From positions 62,001-126,000 of the forward strand of contig JAILCP010000058.1 in the NCBI GenBank assembly GCA_024680055.1: a DNA stretch of 64,000 bases, in the 5' to 3' direction. The notes under the pieces are model-generated. The model was given only the letters and a program-made list of their open reading frames with translations, was not told the origin of the DNA and did no database searches. The translations under genes were made by a program, and so were the position numbers. Each line of letters starts with the position of its first letter. Position 1 is the stretch's first letter. Below are positions 29,617 to 39,635 of the stretch, piece by piece. Source of the DNA: Lachnospiraceae bacterium. GTDB lineage: Bacteria > Bacillota > Clostridia > Lachnospirales > Lachnospiraceae.

Positions 29617-30474
29617 ATGTGGAAATTGTTTGCTGTAACAAAGGAACTGGTGACAGAAATAAAAAAAGACAACGTGGGTGCATATGCGGCGCAGGCAGCA
29701 TATTTTCTTATTGTGTCTGCCATTCCCTTTATGATTTTACTGCTTACGGTAGTGCAGCATACCGCTATTTCCAGACAGCATTTAATGGAGTTGATGCGAA
29801 CCTATCTTCCGGGAGAGGTGTCGCCCTTTTTAATCCGGATTACCGGAGAGATGTATTATAAATCCGGAAGTATTGTGTGGATGGCCATTATCACCGCTTT
29901 GTGGTCCTCGGCAAAAGGTGCCCAGTATCTTTCCAGTGGTTTGAACGCCATCTATAACATCAAGGAAAACAGAAACTGGCTGATTCTCAGAATTCGAGCC
30001 ATTGCCTATACCATTTTGTTTTTGGCGGGAATTATTTTCAGCATTTTATTTGTGATGCTTGGAAAATTTATACAGTCCAAAATATCCGGCTATATTCCTT
30101 GGCTTGATAGGGCGATTGAGACCATTATGAGTTGGCGCCATTTTATTATATTTTTTGTGCTAACCCTTTTGTTCTTGTTTATTTTTAAATTTTTACCAAA
30201 CAGGTATGCCACCTTTAAAAGCCAGTTGCCGGCGGCAATCATCACTTCCTTTGCCTGGATGGCCATGTCCGGATGCATTGCCTTATATGTAAATAAATTC
30301 AACGGATTTTCCATTTACGGAAGTATGACCACCATTGTATTGATATTGATGTATGTGTACTTTGGTATGTATTTGCTGCTTGTGTGTGCAGAAGTGGATT
30401 CAATGTACGAATACATCATCCGTGGAAAGCTTCGAAAACTAAAAAAGGTCATGAGCGAGAAAAGAATTTCTTGA
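29617..30474 (+). CDS. YihY/BrkB-family inner membrane protein
   Basis: AAYFLIVSAIPFMILLLT, multi-TM YihY pattern. Confidence 0.88.
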   Translation: MWKLFAVTKELVTEIKKDNVGAYAAQAAYFLIVSAIPFMILLLTVVQHTAISRQHLMELMRTYLPGEVSPFLIRITGEMYYKSGSIVWMAIITALWSSAKGAQYLSSGLNAIYNIKENRNWLILRIRAIAYTILFLAGIIFSILFVMLGKFIQSKISGYIPWLDRAIETIMSWRHFIIFFVLTLLFLFIFKFLPNRYATFKSQLPAAIITSFAWMAMSGCIALYVNKFNGFSIYGSMTTIVLILMYVYFGMYLLLVCAEVDSMYEYIIRGKLRKLKKVMSEKRIS

Positions 30475-30499
30475 GGTTTCAAGTGAAATGTGATATCAT

Positions 30500-30752
30500 T
30501 TCGTCATATGGAAAAAGCGTAGATGGTGCATAGTAGTACTTTATTCATCATTCGAGAGAGACGAAATCGTTGGCTGGAAGTTTTGTCATGCTCTGTTAAA
30601 GATACGAAATTCACACCGGAGCTTCTGTGTTGAAATCAGTAGGCACAGACGGGTGATACACGTTAAGTATATTCATGAGAGCCTGCAATGCAGGAATCAG
30701 GGTGGTAACGCGGAGTACAGCTTCGTCCCTTATTAGGGACGAAGCTTTTTTT
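30500..30752 (+). promoter_or_regulatory. T-box riboswitch upstream of pheS
   Basis: Conserved T-box agggtggtaacgcgg (30699-30713), terminator agcttcgtccct/agggacgaagct + T run; a TTC (Phe) is available in the candidate specifier region acgaaattcacaccgg. Confidence 0.9.
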
Positions 30753-30798
30753 AGGTTATAAGCCACTTGGTTTTGTCCCGATATGGAAAGGAGAAACT

Positions 30799-31818
30799 AT
30801 GAAAGAAAGATTACAGCAGATCAGAGAAGAAGCCATGAAGCAGATTCAGGAATCTGACGGACTTAATAAGTTAAACGAGGTCAGAGTCAATGTGCTTGGT
30901 AAAAAGGGCGAATTAACAACCATTATGAAATCCATGAAGGATTTAAGCGCAGAAGAAAGACCGAAATTTGGTCAGATGGTCAATGAAACCAGACAGGCCA
31001 TTGAAACCTTAATCGAAGAAACCAAGACCAAGTTGGAAGCTGCAGAATTAGAGCTTGCCTTGGAAAAAGAAGTGATTGACGTAACACTTCCTTCAAAGAA
31101 ACAGAAGGTGGGCCACGTTCATCCAAATCAATTGGCTCAAAAGGAAGTGGAAGATATTTTCATCGGTATGGGTTATGAAGTGGAAGAAGGACCGGAAATT
31201 GAGTACGATTACTACAATTTCGAAGCTTTAAATATTCCACCAAATCACCCGGCAAAGGACGAGCAGGATACCTTTTACATCACTCCGGATATTGTGCTTC
31301 GTACCCAGACCTCTTCGGTACAGATTCATGCAATGGAAAAAGGAAAACTTCCTCTTCGAATGATTGCACCGGGTAGAGTATTCCGTTCCGATGAAGTGGA
31401 TGCAACCCATTCACCATCTTTCCACCAGATTGAAGGCCTTGTGGTGGACAAAGGAATTACCTTTGCAGATTTAAAGGGAACCCTGGAAGTATTTGCAAAG
31501 AAAATGTTTGGTGAAGATACCAAGGTAAAATTCAGACCGCATCATTTTCCGTTTACCGAGCCAAGTGCAGAAATGGATATGTCATGCTTTAAATGCGGCG
31601 GTAAGGGATGCCGATTCTGTAAAGGATCCGGCTGGATTGAGATTCTTGGATGCGGTATGGTGCACCCGGACGTGTTAAAGAGATGCAATATTGATACCAA
31701 TGAGTATTCCGGATTTGCCTTCGGAGTTGGTCTTGAGCGTATTGCTTTATTGAAATATGAAATTGATGATATGCGTCTTTTATACGAAAATGACGATAGA
31801 TTTTTAGATCAGTTCTAG
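30799..31818 (+). CDS. pheS: Phenylalanine-tRNA ligase alpha subunit
   Basis: PheS motifs incl. [29 protein letters not shown]. Confidence 0.97.
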   Translation: MKERLQQIREEAMKQIQESDGLNKLNEVRVNVLGKKGELTTIMKSMKDLSAEERPKFGQMVNETRQAIETLIEETKTKLEAAELELALEKEVIDVTLPSKKQKVGHVHPNQLAQKEVEDIFIGMGYEVEEGPEIEYDYYNFEALNIPPNHPAKDEQDTFYITPDIVLRTQTSSVQIHAMEKGKLPLRMIAPGRVFRSDEVDATHSPSFHQIEGLVVDKGITFADLKGTLEVFAKKMFGEDTKVKFRPHHFPFTEPSAEMDMSCFKCGGKGCRFCKGSGWIEILGCGMVHPDVLKRCNIDTNEYSGFAFGVGLERIALLKYEIDDMRLLYENDDRFLDQF

Positions 31819-31833
31819 GAGGGAAGGTAGAAT

Positions 31834-34254
31834 ATGAATACATCATTAGCTTGGATTAAAGAATATGTGCCGGACCTTGATGTTACTGCACAGGAATATA
31901 CAGATGCCATGACACTTAGCGGAAATAAAGTAGAAGGTTATGAGTGTATTGGCCAGGATTTGAAAAATATTAAAATCGGACAGATTAAAACCATAGAAAA
32001 ACATCCGGACGCAGATAAATTAATTATCTGTCAGGTGGATATGGGAGAAAAGGACCTTGTTCAAATTGTTACAGGTGCTCCAAATGTTAAAGAAGGAGAT
32101 AAGGTTCCGGTTGTATTAGACGGCGGAAGTGTTGCCTGCGATCACAGCGGCCAGAGAGTACAGGGCGGCGTGAAAATCAAAAAGGGAAAACTTCGTGGCG
32201 TGGAAAGCAACGGTATGATGTGCTCCATTGAAGAACTTGGTTCTTCAAGAGATATGTATCCGGAGGCACCGGAATACGGAATTTATATTTTTGATGAGGA
32301 TGCCAAGGTAGGAGATGATGTGGCTCATGCTCTTGCCCTTGACGATGTGAACTTTGAGTATGAAATCACCTCCAACCGTGTGGATTGTTTTGCGGTAATC
32401 GGAATTGCCCGTGAAGCGGCAGCCACTTTTGGAAAGGAATTTCATTATCCGGAGATTAAAGAGACCGGAAACAGCGAAAATGCAGCGGATTATATCGATG
32501 TGGAAATCAAAGATACCGATCTTTGCTCCAGATATTGTGCAAGAGTGGTAAAGAACGTTAAAATCGGACCATCTCCAATCTGGATGCAGAGAAGATTGGC
32601 AAGTGTTGGTATTCGACCGATTAACAACATTGTAGATATTACCAACTACATTATGGAAGAGTTTGGACAGCCAATGCACGCTTATGATCTTTCCACCATT
32701 GAAGACCATAAAATTGTGGTAAAAAGAGCCAATGACGGAGATAAATTCACTACTCTGGACGGGCAGGAACATGTGCTTGATCATGATAATTTAATGATCT
32801 GCGACGGAAAGAAAATGGTTGGTATTGCAGGAATCATGGGTGGAGAAAACTCCATGATTACAGATGAGGTAAAAGATGTATTGTTTGAGGCTGCATGTTT
32901 TGACGGAACCAACATTCGTCTTTCCGGAAAACGTCTTGGTATGAGAACGGATGCATCCGGAAAATTTGAAAAGGGACTGGATCCAAATCAGGCGCTTTTG
33001 GCCATTAACCGTGCATGTCAGTTTATGGAAGAGTTTTCTGCCGGAGAAGTGGTTGGAGGAATTGTGGATGTATATCCAACCGTCCGCACCGGAAATACGG
33101 TAAAATTTGAACCGGATAAAATCAATGAGCTTCTTGGAATTGATATTTCTCCGGAACAGATGATTTCTTATCTTGAGAAAATTGACTTAAAATACAATAA
33201 AGAAACACAGGAAATTATGGTTCCGTCCTGGAGACAGGATATTCATATTATGGCCGATGTGGCAGAGGAAGTTGCAAGATTCTACGGATACGATAAGATT
33301 CCGACCACATTGCCATACGGTGGGGCAACCAGCGGTGGAAGAAACAGAAAACAGACCCTTGAAATGAAGGCAAGAACGGTGGCTCATTACAACGGATTTT
33401 CACAGGCAATGACCTATTCCTTTGAAAGCCCAAAGGTATTTGATGCATTGCTTTTACCACAGGATAGCGAGCTTCGTAAGGCGGTGACCATTACCAATCC
33501 TCTGGGTGAAGATTTTAGCGTTATGAGAACCACTTCCTTAAACGGAATGTTAACTTCACTTTCCACCAACTATAATCACAGAAATAAGAATGTAAAATTA
33601 TTTGAAATGGGTAATGTTTATATTCCAAAGCAGTTACCATTGACAGAATTGCCAAGTGAACGTATGATAATGACCTTGGGTATGTATGGTGATGGCGACT
33701 TCTATGATTTAAAAGGCGTTGTGGAAGAGATTATTTCCGAATGCGGCGTAAGAGATGCTTTGAAATTTGTACCAAACAGAGAAATTTCTTATATGCATCC
33801 GGGGCGTTGCGCAGACGTTTATGTAAATGATGAGAAGATTGCAATGCTTGGAGAAGTACATCCTACCGTTTGCGGTAATTACAGTATTAAGGATAAGGTT
33901 TACGTTGCAGTCATTGAAATTCCGGTACTTGTGAAGTACTCCAACTATGACTTTAAGTATGAAGGAATTGCAAAATTCCCTGCAGTGAACAGAGACTTAT
34001 CCATGCTGGTTTCCAAGAACGTTTTGGCGGGAGAGATTGAACAGTGTATCCGTGAAAACGCAGGACAATACCTTGAAAAGGTGGAACTGTTTGATGTTTA
34101 TGAAGGAAACCAGATTGCGGCAGGATTTAAATCACTGGCATATTCTTTAAGCTTTAGAGCAAAGGATAAAACATTGGAAGAGGCTGAAATTACAGCGATT
34201 ATGAACAAAGTAATCAAAGGCCTTTCAAAAATGAATGTAGAATTGAGGCAGTAA
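31834..34254 (+). CDS. pheT: Phenylalanine-tRNA ligase beta subunit
   Basis: 806 aa PheT with EMAP-like N-term, B3/B4, B5 and FDX-ACB regions; directly follows pheS. Confidence 0.97.
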   Translation: MNTSLAWIKEYVPDLDVTAQEYTDAMTLSGNKVEGYECIGQDLKNIKIGQIKTIEKHPDADKLIICQVDMGEKDLVQIVTGAPNVKEGDKVPVVLDGGSVACDHSGQRVQGGVKIKKGKLRGVESNGMMCSIEELGSSRDMYPEAPEYGIYIFDEDAKVGDDVAHALALDDVNFEYEITSNRVDCFAVIGIAREAAATFGKEFHYPEIKETGNSENAADYIDVEIKDTDLCSRYCARVVKNVKIGPSPIWMQRRLASVGIRPINNIVDITNYIMEEFGQPMHAYDLSTIEDHKIVVKRANDGDKFTTLDGQEHVLDHDNLMICDGKKMVGIAGIMGGENSMITDEVKDVLFEAACFDGTNIRLSGKRLGMRTDASGKFEKGLDPNQALLAINRACQFMEEFSAGEVVGGIVDVYPTVRTGNTVKFEPDKINELLGIDISPEQMISYLEKIDLKYNKETQEIMVPSWRQDIHIMADVAEEVARFYGYDKIPTTLPYGGATSGGRNRKQTLEMKARTVAHYNGFSQAMTYSFESPKVFDALLLPQDSELRKAVTITNPLGEDFSVMRTTSLNGMLTSLSTNYNHRNKNVKLFEMGNVYIPKQLPLTELPSERMIMTLGMYGDGDFYDLKGVVEEIISECGVRDALKFVPNREISYMHPGRCADVYVNDEKIAMLGEVHPTVCGNYSIKDKVYVAVIEIPVLVKYSNYDFKYEGIAKFPAVNRDLSMLVSKNVLAGEIEQCIRENAGQYLEKVELFDVYEGNQIAAGFKSLAYSLSFRAKDKTLEEAEITAIMNKVIKGLSKMNVELRQ

Positions 34255-34257
34255 TTC

Positions 34258-35292
34258 ATGGAAACAATGAGTGTCAAAGATTACTGGTTTGATTTGCCGA
34301 AGGAGCAAATCGCCCAGGATCCTCTGGAAGATCGATCATCCTCCAGATTAATGGTGTTGGATCGAAATTCCGACGTTGTAGAACATAAGATTTTTAAAGA
34401 TGTAATTGATTATTTAGAGCCGGGTGATTGCCTGGTTCTAAATAATACAAAGGTAATACCGGCCCGCCTTTACGGGGTAAAAGTAGGAACGGATGCCAAG
34501 ATTGAAATTTTACTTTTAAAACGAAAGGAAAATGATATCTGGGAGACCTTGGTGAAGCCGGGAAAGAAAGCAAAAGTAGGTGCCAAAATCAGTTTTGGCG
34601 ACGGACTTTTGGTAGGTGAAGTGGTGGATATTGTGGAGGAAGGAAATCGTTTGATTCAATTTCACTACGAAGGCATTTTTGAGGAAATATTGGACCAATT
34701 GGGACAGATGCCTTTGCCGCCGTACATCACACATAAATTAAAGGATAAAAACCGCTATCAGACCGTATATGCAAAATACGACGGTTCTGCGGCTGCCCCT
34801 ACGGCAGGGCTTCATATGACTCCGGAACTTCTTGAGAAAATCAAGGCCAAAGGCGTAGATATTGCAGAGGTAACATTGCATGTGGGACTTGGAACTTTCC
34901 GTCCGGTAAAGGAAGAAAATGTGCTGGAACACCATATGCATTCGGAGTATTATATGGTTACAAAGGAAGCGGCAGAGAAAATGAACAGGGCAAAAGCCAA
35001 CCATAAAAGAGTTATCTGTGTGGGAACCACCAGCTGCAGAACGGTGGAATCTGCGGCAAAAGAAGATGGAACCATTGAAGAATGCAGCGGTTGGACCGAT
35101 ATTTTTATCTATCCGGGATACCGTTTTAAGATTCTGGATGCCTTAATCACCAATTTCCATTTGCCGGAGTCCACATTGATTATGCTGGTATCTGCACTGG
35201 CGGGAAGAGAAAAAGTTTTGGCTGCTTATGATGAAGCGGTAAGAGAAGGATATCGATTCTTTTCCTTTGGAGATGCGATGTTAATTAAATAG
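34258..35292 (+). CDS. queA: S-adenosylmethionine:tRNA ribosyltransferase-isomerase
   Basis: [49 protein letters not shown]. Confidence 0.95.
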   Translation: METMSVKDYWFDLPKEQIAQDPLEDRSSSRLMVLDRNSDVVEHKIFKDVIDYLEPGDCLVLNNTKVIPARLYGVKVGTDAKIEILLLKRKENDIWETLVKPGKKAKVGAKISFGDGLLVGEVVDIVEEGNRLIQFHYEGIFEEILDQLGQMPLPPYITHKLKDKNRYQTVYAKYDGSAAAPTAGLHMTPELLEKIKAKGVDIAEVTLHVGLGTFRPVKEENVLEHHMHSEYYMVTKEAAEKMNRAKANHKRVICVGTTSCRTVESAAKEDGTIEECSGWTDIFIYPGYRFKILDALITNFHLPESTLIMLVSALAGREKVLAAYDEAVREGYRFFSFGDAMLIK

Positions 35293-35356
35293 TGAAACTT
35301 TATAGCATACTTAATTCATCTAAACATACAGAAAAATGTAGAAATGGGGATGAAGC

Positions 35357-36775
35357 ATGGAATCATTTAATTTGCAAAGAGGCATAGCCATCACTTTGGT
35401 AATGACACTTTTAGCAGGAGGAGTTCGAACCGGAGGGACATATTTGCCAAAAGCGGTGGTGAATCATACCACCACAGAAGTTACGGAGGATAATACCACC
35501 GAAGAAACTCCTGCAGATCAAAGTAATACCGGGGAAACCACAGAGGAAACAACGGAGGATCCGGAAAACGACAACGGAGAAGAACAACCGGAGCAACCGG
35601 TGGAAAAGGTTTCCTTAGAGCAACCAAAGACTTTTACCGCAGTACGAGATAACAGATCCATCACGTTAAAGTGGAGCAAGGTCAACGGTGCTGTGGGCTA
35701 TGAAATTTACTATCATATCATTGGAAAAGAAGGATATACAAAGCTGAAAAAGCTTTCTGCAGATAAGAGAACCTATACCCATAAATATTTAACCAGGGGA
35801 AAGAAGTACCGTTATGCCATTGTGGCCCTTGATACGGAGGAGGAATATAACAGCAAACGTTTGAAAACAGAAGCGTCTATTGCAATCCCGATTCTTCATC
35901 CAACCAAGGTTACGTGCGAAAATGAAGGGTTTTATGTAAAAATTTCCTGGAAAGGACACGATGGTGACGTTCAATACGAGGTGTACCGTGCACTGAAAAA
36001 GCAGGGAACCTATAAACGTATGATAAAAACAACCAAGAGCCATTATTACGATAAGACGGTAAAACCGTCTACCACTTATTACTACAAGGTGAAGGCCCGT
36101 AACTCCAAAAAGACCATTACCTTCCGAAGTGATGACTCTGCCATTGTGAAACATAAATCCGGTTATTTGGATCCGAAAAAACCGTTGATTGCATTGACCT
36201 TTGATGACGGTCCAAGTGATTATACCAAAACAGTGTTAAGCTCTTTGAAAAAGCATAATGCAAAAGCCACCTTTTTTGTTGTGGGTAACAGAGTAAATGC
36301 CAATAAAGCTGTTTTGAAACAGGTATATTCTTACGGATGCGAAATAGGAAACCATTCTTACAGCCACGCAAATCTTGGAACTGCAGGAAAAAGTGAGATT
36401 CAATCACAGCTTGCAAAAACAGACCGGGCAGTGCAAAATGTGATTGGAGTGAAGCCTACCCTGATTCGACCGCCATACGGAAGTACCAGTAGCTTGCTTC
36501 GCAGCACCGTGGACCGGCCATTGATTTTGTGGAGTATTGATACGGAGGACTGGCGAAGCAGAAATGCGGATATGGTCTATGCAAAGGTGATTGGAAAGGT
36601 GAAGGACGGAGATATTGTGCTAATGCATGATATATATCCATCCACGGCCAATGCGGCAACCAGAATTATTACCAAGTTGTCCAAACAGGGATATCAGATG
36701 GTAACCGTGTCGGAACTTGCACTGTGCAAGAAACAAAAATTACAAAGCGGAAAGAGTTATTTCAACATAAAATAG
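35357..36775 (+). CDS. Secreted polysaccharide deacetylase with N-terminal fibronectin type III-like domains
   Basis: Two Fn3-like segments, then NodB domain ALTFDDGPSDYTKTVL, GNHSYSHANL, RPPYGS, LMHD. Confidence 0.9.
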   Translation: MESFNLQRGIAITLVMTLLAGGVRTGGTYLPKAVVNHTTTEVTEDNTTEETPADQSNTGETTEETTEDPENDNGEEQPEQPVEKVSLEQPKTFTAVRDNRSITLKWSKVNGAVGYEIYYHIIGKEGYTKLKKLSADKRTYTHKYLTRGKKYRYAIVALDTEEEYNSKRLKTEASIAIPILHPTKVTCENEGFYVKISWKGHDGDVQYEVYRALKKQGTYKRMIKTTKSHYYDKTVKPSTTYYYKVKARNSKKTITFRSDDSAIVKHKSGYLDPKKPLIALTFDDGPSDYTKTVLSSLKKHNAKATFFVVGNRVNANKAVLKQVYSYGCEIGNHSYSHANLGTAGKSEIQSQLAKTDRAVQNVIGVKPTLIRPPYGSTSSLLRSTVDRPLILWSIDTEDWRSRNADMVYAKVIGKVKDGDIVLMHDIYPSTANAATRIITKLSKQGYQMVTVSELALCKKQKLQSGKSYFNIK

Positions 36776-36848
36776 TGCTTGCAACACTTTTTTCCTTGTA
36801 ATAGAATAAATTTATGAATATTAAATTAGTGCAAAAGGAGACTGTACT

Positions 36849-37190
36849 ATGGAGGAAAGAAGAAAAAGCAAACGACTTGAGTTGGAAGTGACCATTCAAA
36901 TCGAGCGTTTGGATAAGGAAGATACCACCACTTTGAAATATGTGAAAGTTGGGGTAACGGATATTTCCAAGACAGGAATTGGTTTTATTGCAAAAGAACC
37001 ATTGGAAGTGGAAAGTTTTTACGATTGTAAACTTCAAATCTGGACCAAAGAGGTGATTGATTCTGTAATCGAAATCGTTCGTGTAAACAGAAATGCAGAC
37101 GGATCCTATAATTACGGAGCCAGATTTATCGGCATGACAGAAACAGATGCCTTGAAAATTGAAATATACCAATTATTCAATGAGTTATAA
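36849..37190 (+). CDS. PilZ-domain protein
   Basis: MEERRKSKRLELEVTIQIERL...VTDISKTGIGF: RxxxR and (D/N)xSxxG PilZ motifs. Confidence 0.85.
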   Translation: MEERRKSKRLELEVTIQIERLDKEDTTTLKYVKVGVTDISKTGIGFIAKEPLEVESFYDCKLQIWTKEVIDSVIEIVRVNRNADGSYNYGARFIGMTETDALKIEIYQLFNEL

Positions 37191-37195
37191 TAGGA

Positions 37196-37226
37196 AATAC
37201 CACCTGGTGTCAGGTGGTATTTTTTA
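37196..37226 (+). terminator. Rho-independent terminator
   Basis: aataccacct-ggtgtc-aggtggtattttttac. Confidence 0.8.
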
Positions 37227-37445
37227 CGCATGTGACGAGCCGGAAGATGTAGCGTGGAATTTGAATAAAAAATCAGAAATGTTCACAAAAAAGAAACAAA
37301 ATAACCGACACTACATAAAATGTTAACAAATAAACAGTTTTAAACTGTCGAAATTATACAAAATACCAACAGTATATTGTAAAGTGGTGGAATATTAAGT
37401 AAAATAAAAGCATATTAACAAAAACCAGACAAGGGGGACTAGAAT

Positions 37446-39530
37446 ATGAATGTTTTTACCACTGATAAGATTAGAAATGTTGTGATTCTTGGCCACGGGG
37501 GTTGTGGCAAGACTTCCTTAGTGGAAGCAATGGCTTACCTTGCAGGGGATATTTCCCGTATGGGTAAAGTTCAGGACGGAAATACCATTAGTGATTACGA
37601 TAAAGAGGAAAATAAGAGATTGTTCTCCATTCAAACATCGGTTGTACCGATTGTGTGGAACGACACCAAGATTAACTTTTTAGATACACCGGGCTATTTC
37701 GATTTTGTTGGAGAAGTTGAAGAGGCTGTTTCGGTTGCGGATGCAGCCATTATTGTTGTCTCAGGAAAGAACGGAATTGAAGTCGGTACTAAGAAGGCCT
37801 GGGATTTATGCGAGAAATATCACCTTCCAAGAATGGTTTTTGTTACACAGATGGATGATGATAATGCATCCTTCAGAGAAGTGGTAACTTCTCTTCAGGA
37901 GTTGTACGGAAAGAGAATCGCGCCTTTCCATATGCCAATCAGAGAGAATGAGCAGTTTGTTGGCTATGTAAATATTATTCAGCAAAAAGCGAAACGTTGG
38001 AACGAAAAAGGAACTGTTGATAAATTCGATGTTCCGGAGTATTCGGTAGAGAATTTAAATCTGTTTCGGGAAGCATTACTTGAAGCTGTGGCAGAGACCA
38101 GTGAAGAGTTTATGGATAGATATTTTAACGGAGATGAGTTTTCGGAAGACGAAATCCGACAGGCGCTTCGTGTCAATGTGCTGGACGGATCCACGGTGCC
38201 GGTACTTATGGGATCCAATCTTTTGGCAAGAGGTATGTATACCTTAATGGTGGATGTGGTGAAATATCTCCCGTCACCGGCAGAAAGAGAATGTGTAGGT
38301 GTGAACGTTAAGACCAATGAGCGCTTTGAAGGCAACTACGATTTTTCAAAGTCAAAGAGTGCCTATGTATTTAAGACCATTGTGGATCCTTTTATCGGAA
38401 AGTATTCCCTTATTAAGGTTTGCTCCGGTACAATCAAGACCGATGATTTGTTGTATAACAAAGACCAGGACGAGGAAATGAAAATCGGTAAATTATACGT
38501 GTTAAAGGGCAACAAACCTACGGAAGTACCGGAATTACATGCCGGTGACATTGGCGCTTTGGCGAAATTAAACAAAGTATATACCACGGATACCCTTTCC
38601 ACAAAGAACGTTCCGGTTGTTTACGGAAAGACAGAAATTTCCACACCTTATACCGTAATGTCCTACAAGGCTATGAACAAGGGAGATGACGATAAGATTG
38701 CCCAGGCTCTGGCCAAATTGCTGGCAGAGGATTTAACCTTAAAGACTGTAAACGATGCAAAGAATCACCAAACCCTTCTGAAAGGTGTAGGTGAGCAACA
38801 GTTGGAAGTGGTTGCAAGTAAGCTGAAAGAACGCTACAAGGTGGAAATCAGCCTTGGCAAGCCAAAGGTATCCTTTAAAGAAACCATTAAGAAGAAAGCG
38901 GATGTGGAATATAAATATAAAAAGCAGTCCGGAGGTCATGGTCAGTACGGACATGTAAAGATGACCTTCGAACCACTTGGAAATACGGAAGAAGCCTATG
39001 AATTTGACCAGATTGTAGTCGGTGGTGCGGTTCCAAAGAACTACTTCCCGGCAGTGGAAAAGGGTATTGCGGAAAGCACTTTGGCAGGACCTTTGGCAGG
39101 TTATCCGGTGGTTGGTGTGAAGGCGGTATTGTATGACGGCTCTTATCACCCGGTAGATTCTTCTGAAATGGCATTTAAGACTGCTGCCACTCAGGCATTT
39201 AAGAAAGGTTTTATGGATGCCACACCAATCTTATTGGAGCCGATTATGTCGTTGAATGTTTTGGTGGATGATAAATACACCGGCGATATTATGGGCGACT
39301 TAAATAAGAAACGCGGACGAGTTCTTGGAATGAATCCGGTGAACGGAGGCAAGCAGGAAATTTTGGCAGAGATTCCTGAGGCAGAACTTTACGGATATTC
39401 CACAACCCTTCGTTCCATGACCGGCGGAAGCGGTGAGTTCTCATACGAATTTGTAAGATATGAGCAGGCTCCTTCGGACGTACAGGAAAAGGAAGTGGAG
39501 TTGAGAACCAAAGAAGCATCGGCAGAATAA
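37446..39530 (+). CDS. EF-G-like translational GTPase (EF-G2 type)
   Basis: P-loop GHGGCGKTSL, G3 DTPGYFDFVGE, EF-G domains II-V; G4 reads TQMD rather than NKxD. Confidence 0.88.
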   Translation: MNVFTTDKIRNVVILGHGGCGKTSLVEAMAYLAGDISRMGKVQDGNTISDYDKEENKRLFSIQTSVVPIVWNDTKINFLDTPGYFDFVGEVEEAVSVADAAIIVVSGKNGIEVGTKKAWDLCEKYHLPRMVFVTQMDDDNASFREVVTSLQELYGKRIAPFHMPIRENEQFVGYVNIIQQKAKRWNEKGTVDKFDVPEYSVENLNLFREALLEAVAETSEEFMDRYFNGDEFSEDEIRQALRVNVLDGSTVPVLMGSNLLARGMYTLMVDVVKYLPSPAERECVGVNVKTNERFEGNYDFSKSKSAYVFKTIVDPFIGKYSLIKVCSGTIKTDDLLYNKDQDEEMKIGKLYVLKGNKPTEVPELHAGDIGALAKLNKVYTTDTLSTKNVPVVYGKTEISTPYTVMSYKAMNKGDDDKIAQALAKLLAEDLTLKTVNDAKNHQTLLKGVGEQQLEVVASKLKERYKVEISLGKPKVSFKETIKKKADVEYKYKKQSGGHGQYGHVKMTFEPLGNTEEAYEFDQIVVGGAVPKNYFPAVEKGIAESTLAGPLAGYPVVGVKAVLYDGSYHPVDSSEMAFKTAATQAFKKGFMDATPILLEPIMSLNVLVDDKYTGDIMGDLNKKRGRVLGMNPVNGGKQEILAEIPEAELYGYSTTLRSMTGGSGEFSYEFVRYEQAPSDVQEKEVELRTKEASAE

Positions 39531-39635
39531 TCTAATTATGTAAAAAGGAATGGGGGAATTGGCATATGCTGATTCCCTCTTTTATGTTATAATAACATCA
39601 AAGCTGTAAATATTATATTAATCGGAGGAACCTTT

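Noticed and set aside
32245-32784. 179-aa antisense ORF within pheT
   Set aside because: Antisense to a highly conserved essential gene; no start context or domain.
37270-37440. Possible Rex sites (ttcacaaa, gttaacaaat, attaacaaa) upstream of the EF-G-like gene
   Set aside because: Only half-sites in a very AT-rich region; no full TTGTTAAnnnnTTAACAA-like palindrome.
39551-39585. Inverted repeat gggaattggcatatgctgattccc after the EF-G-like gene as a regulatory operator
   Set aside because: Followed by a T-rich run (ctctttta) and most simply a weak terminator.
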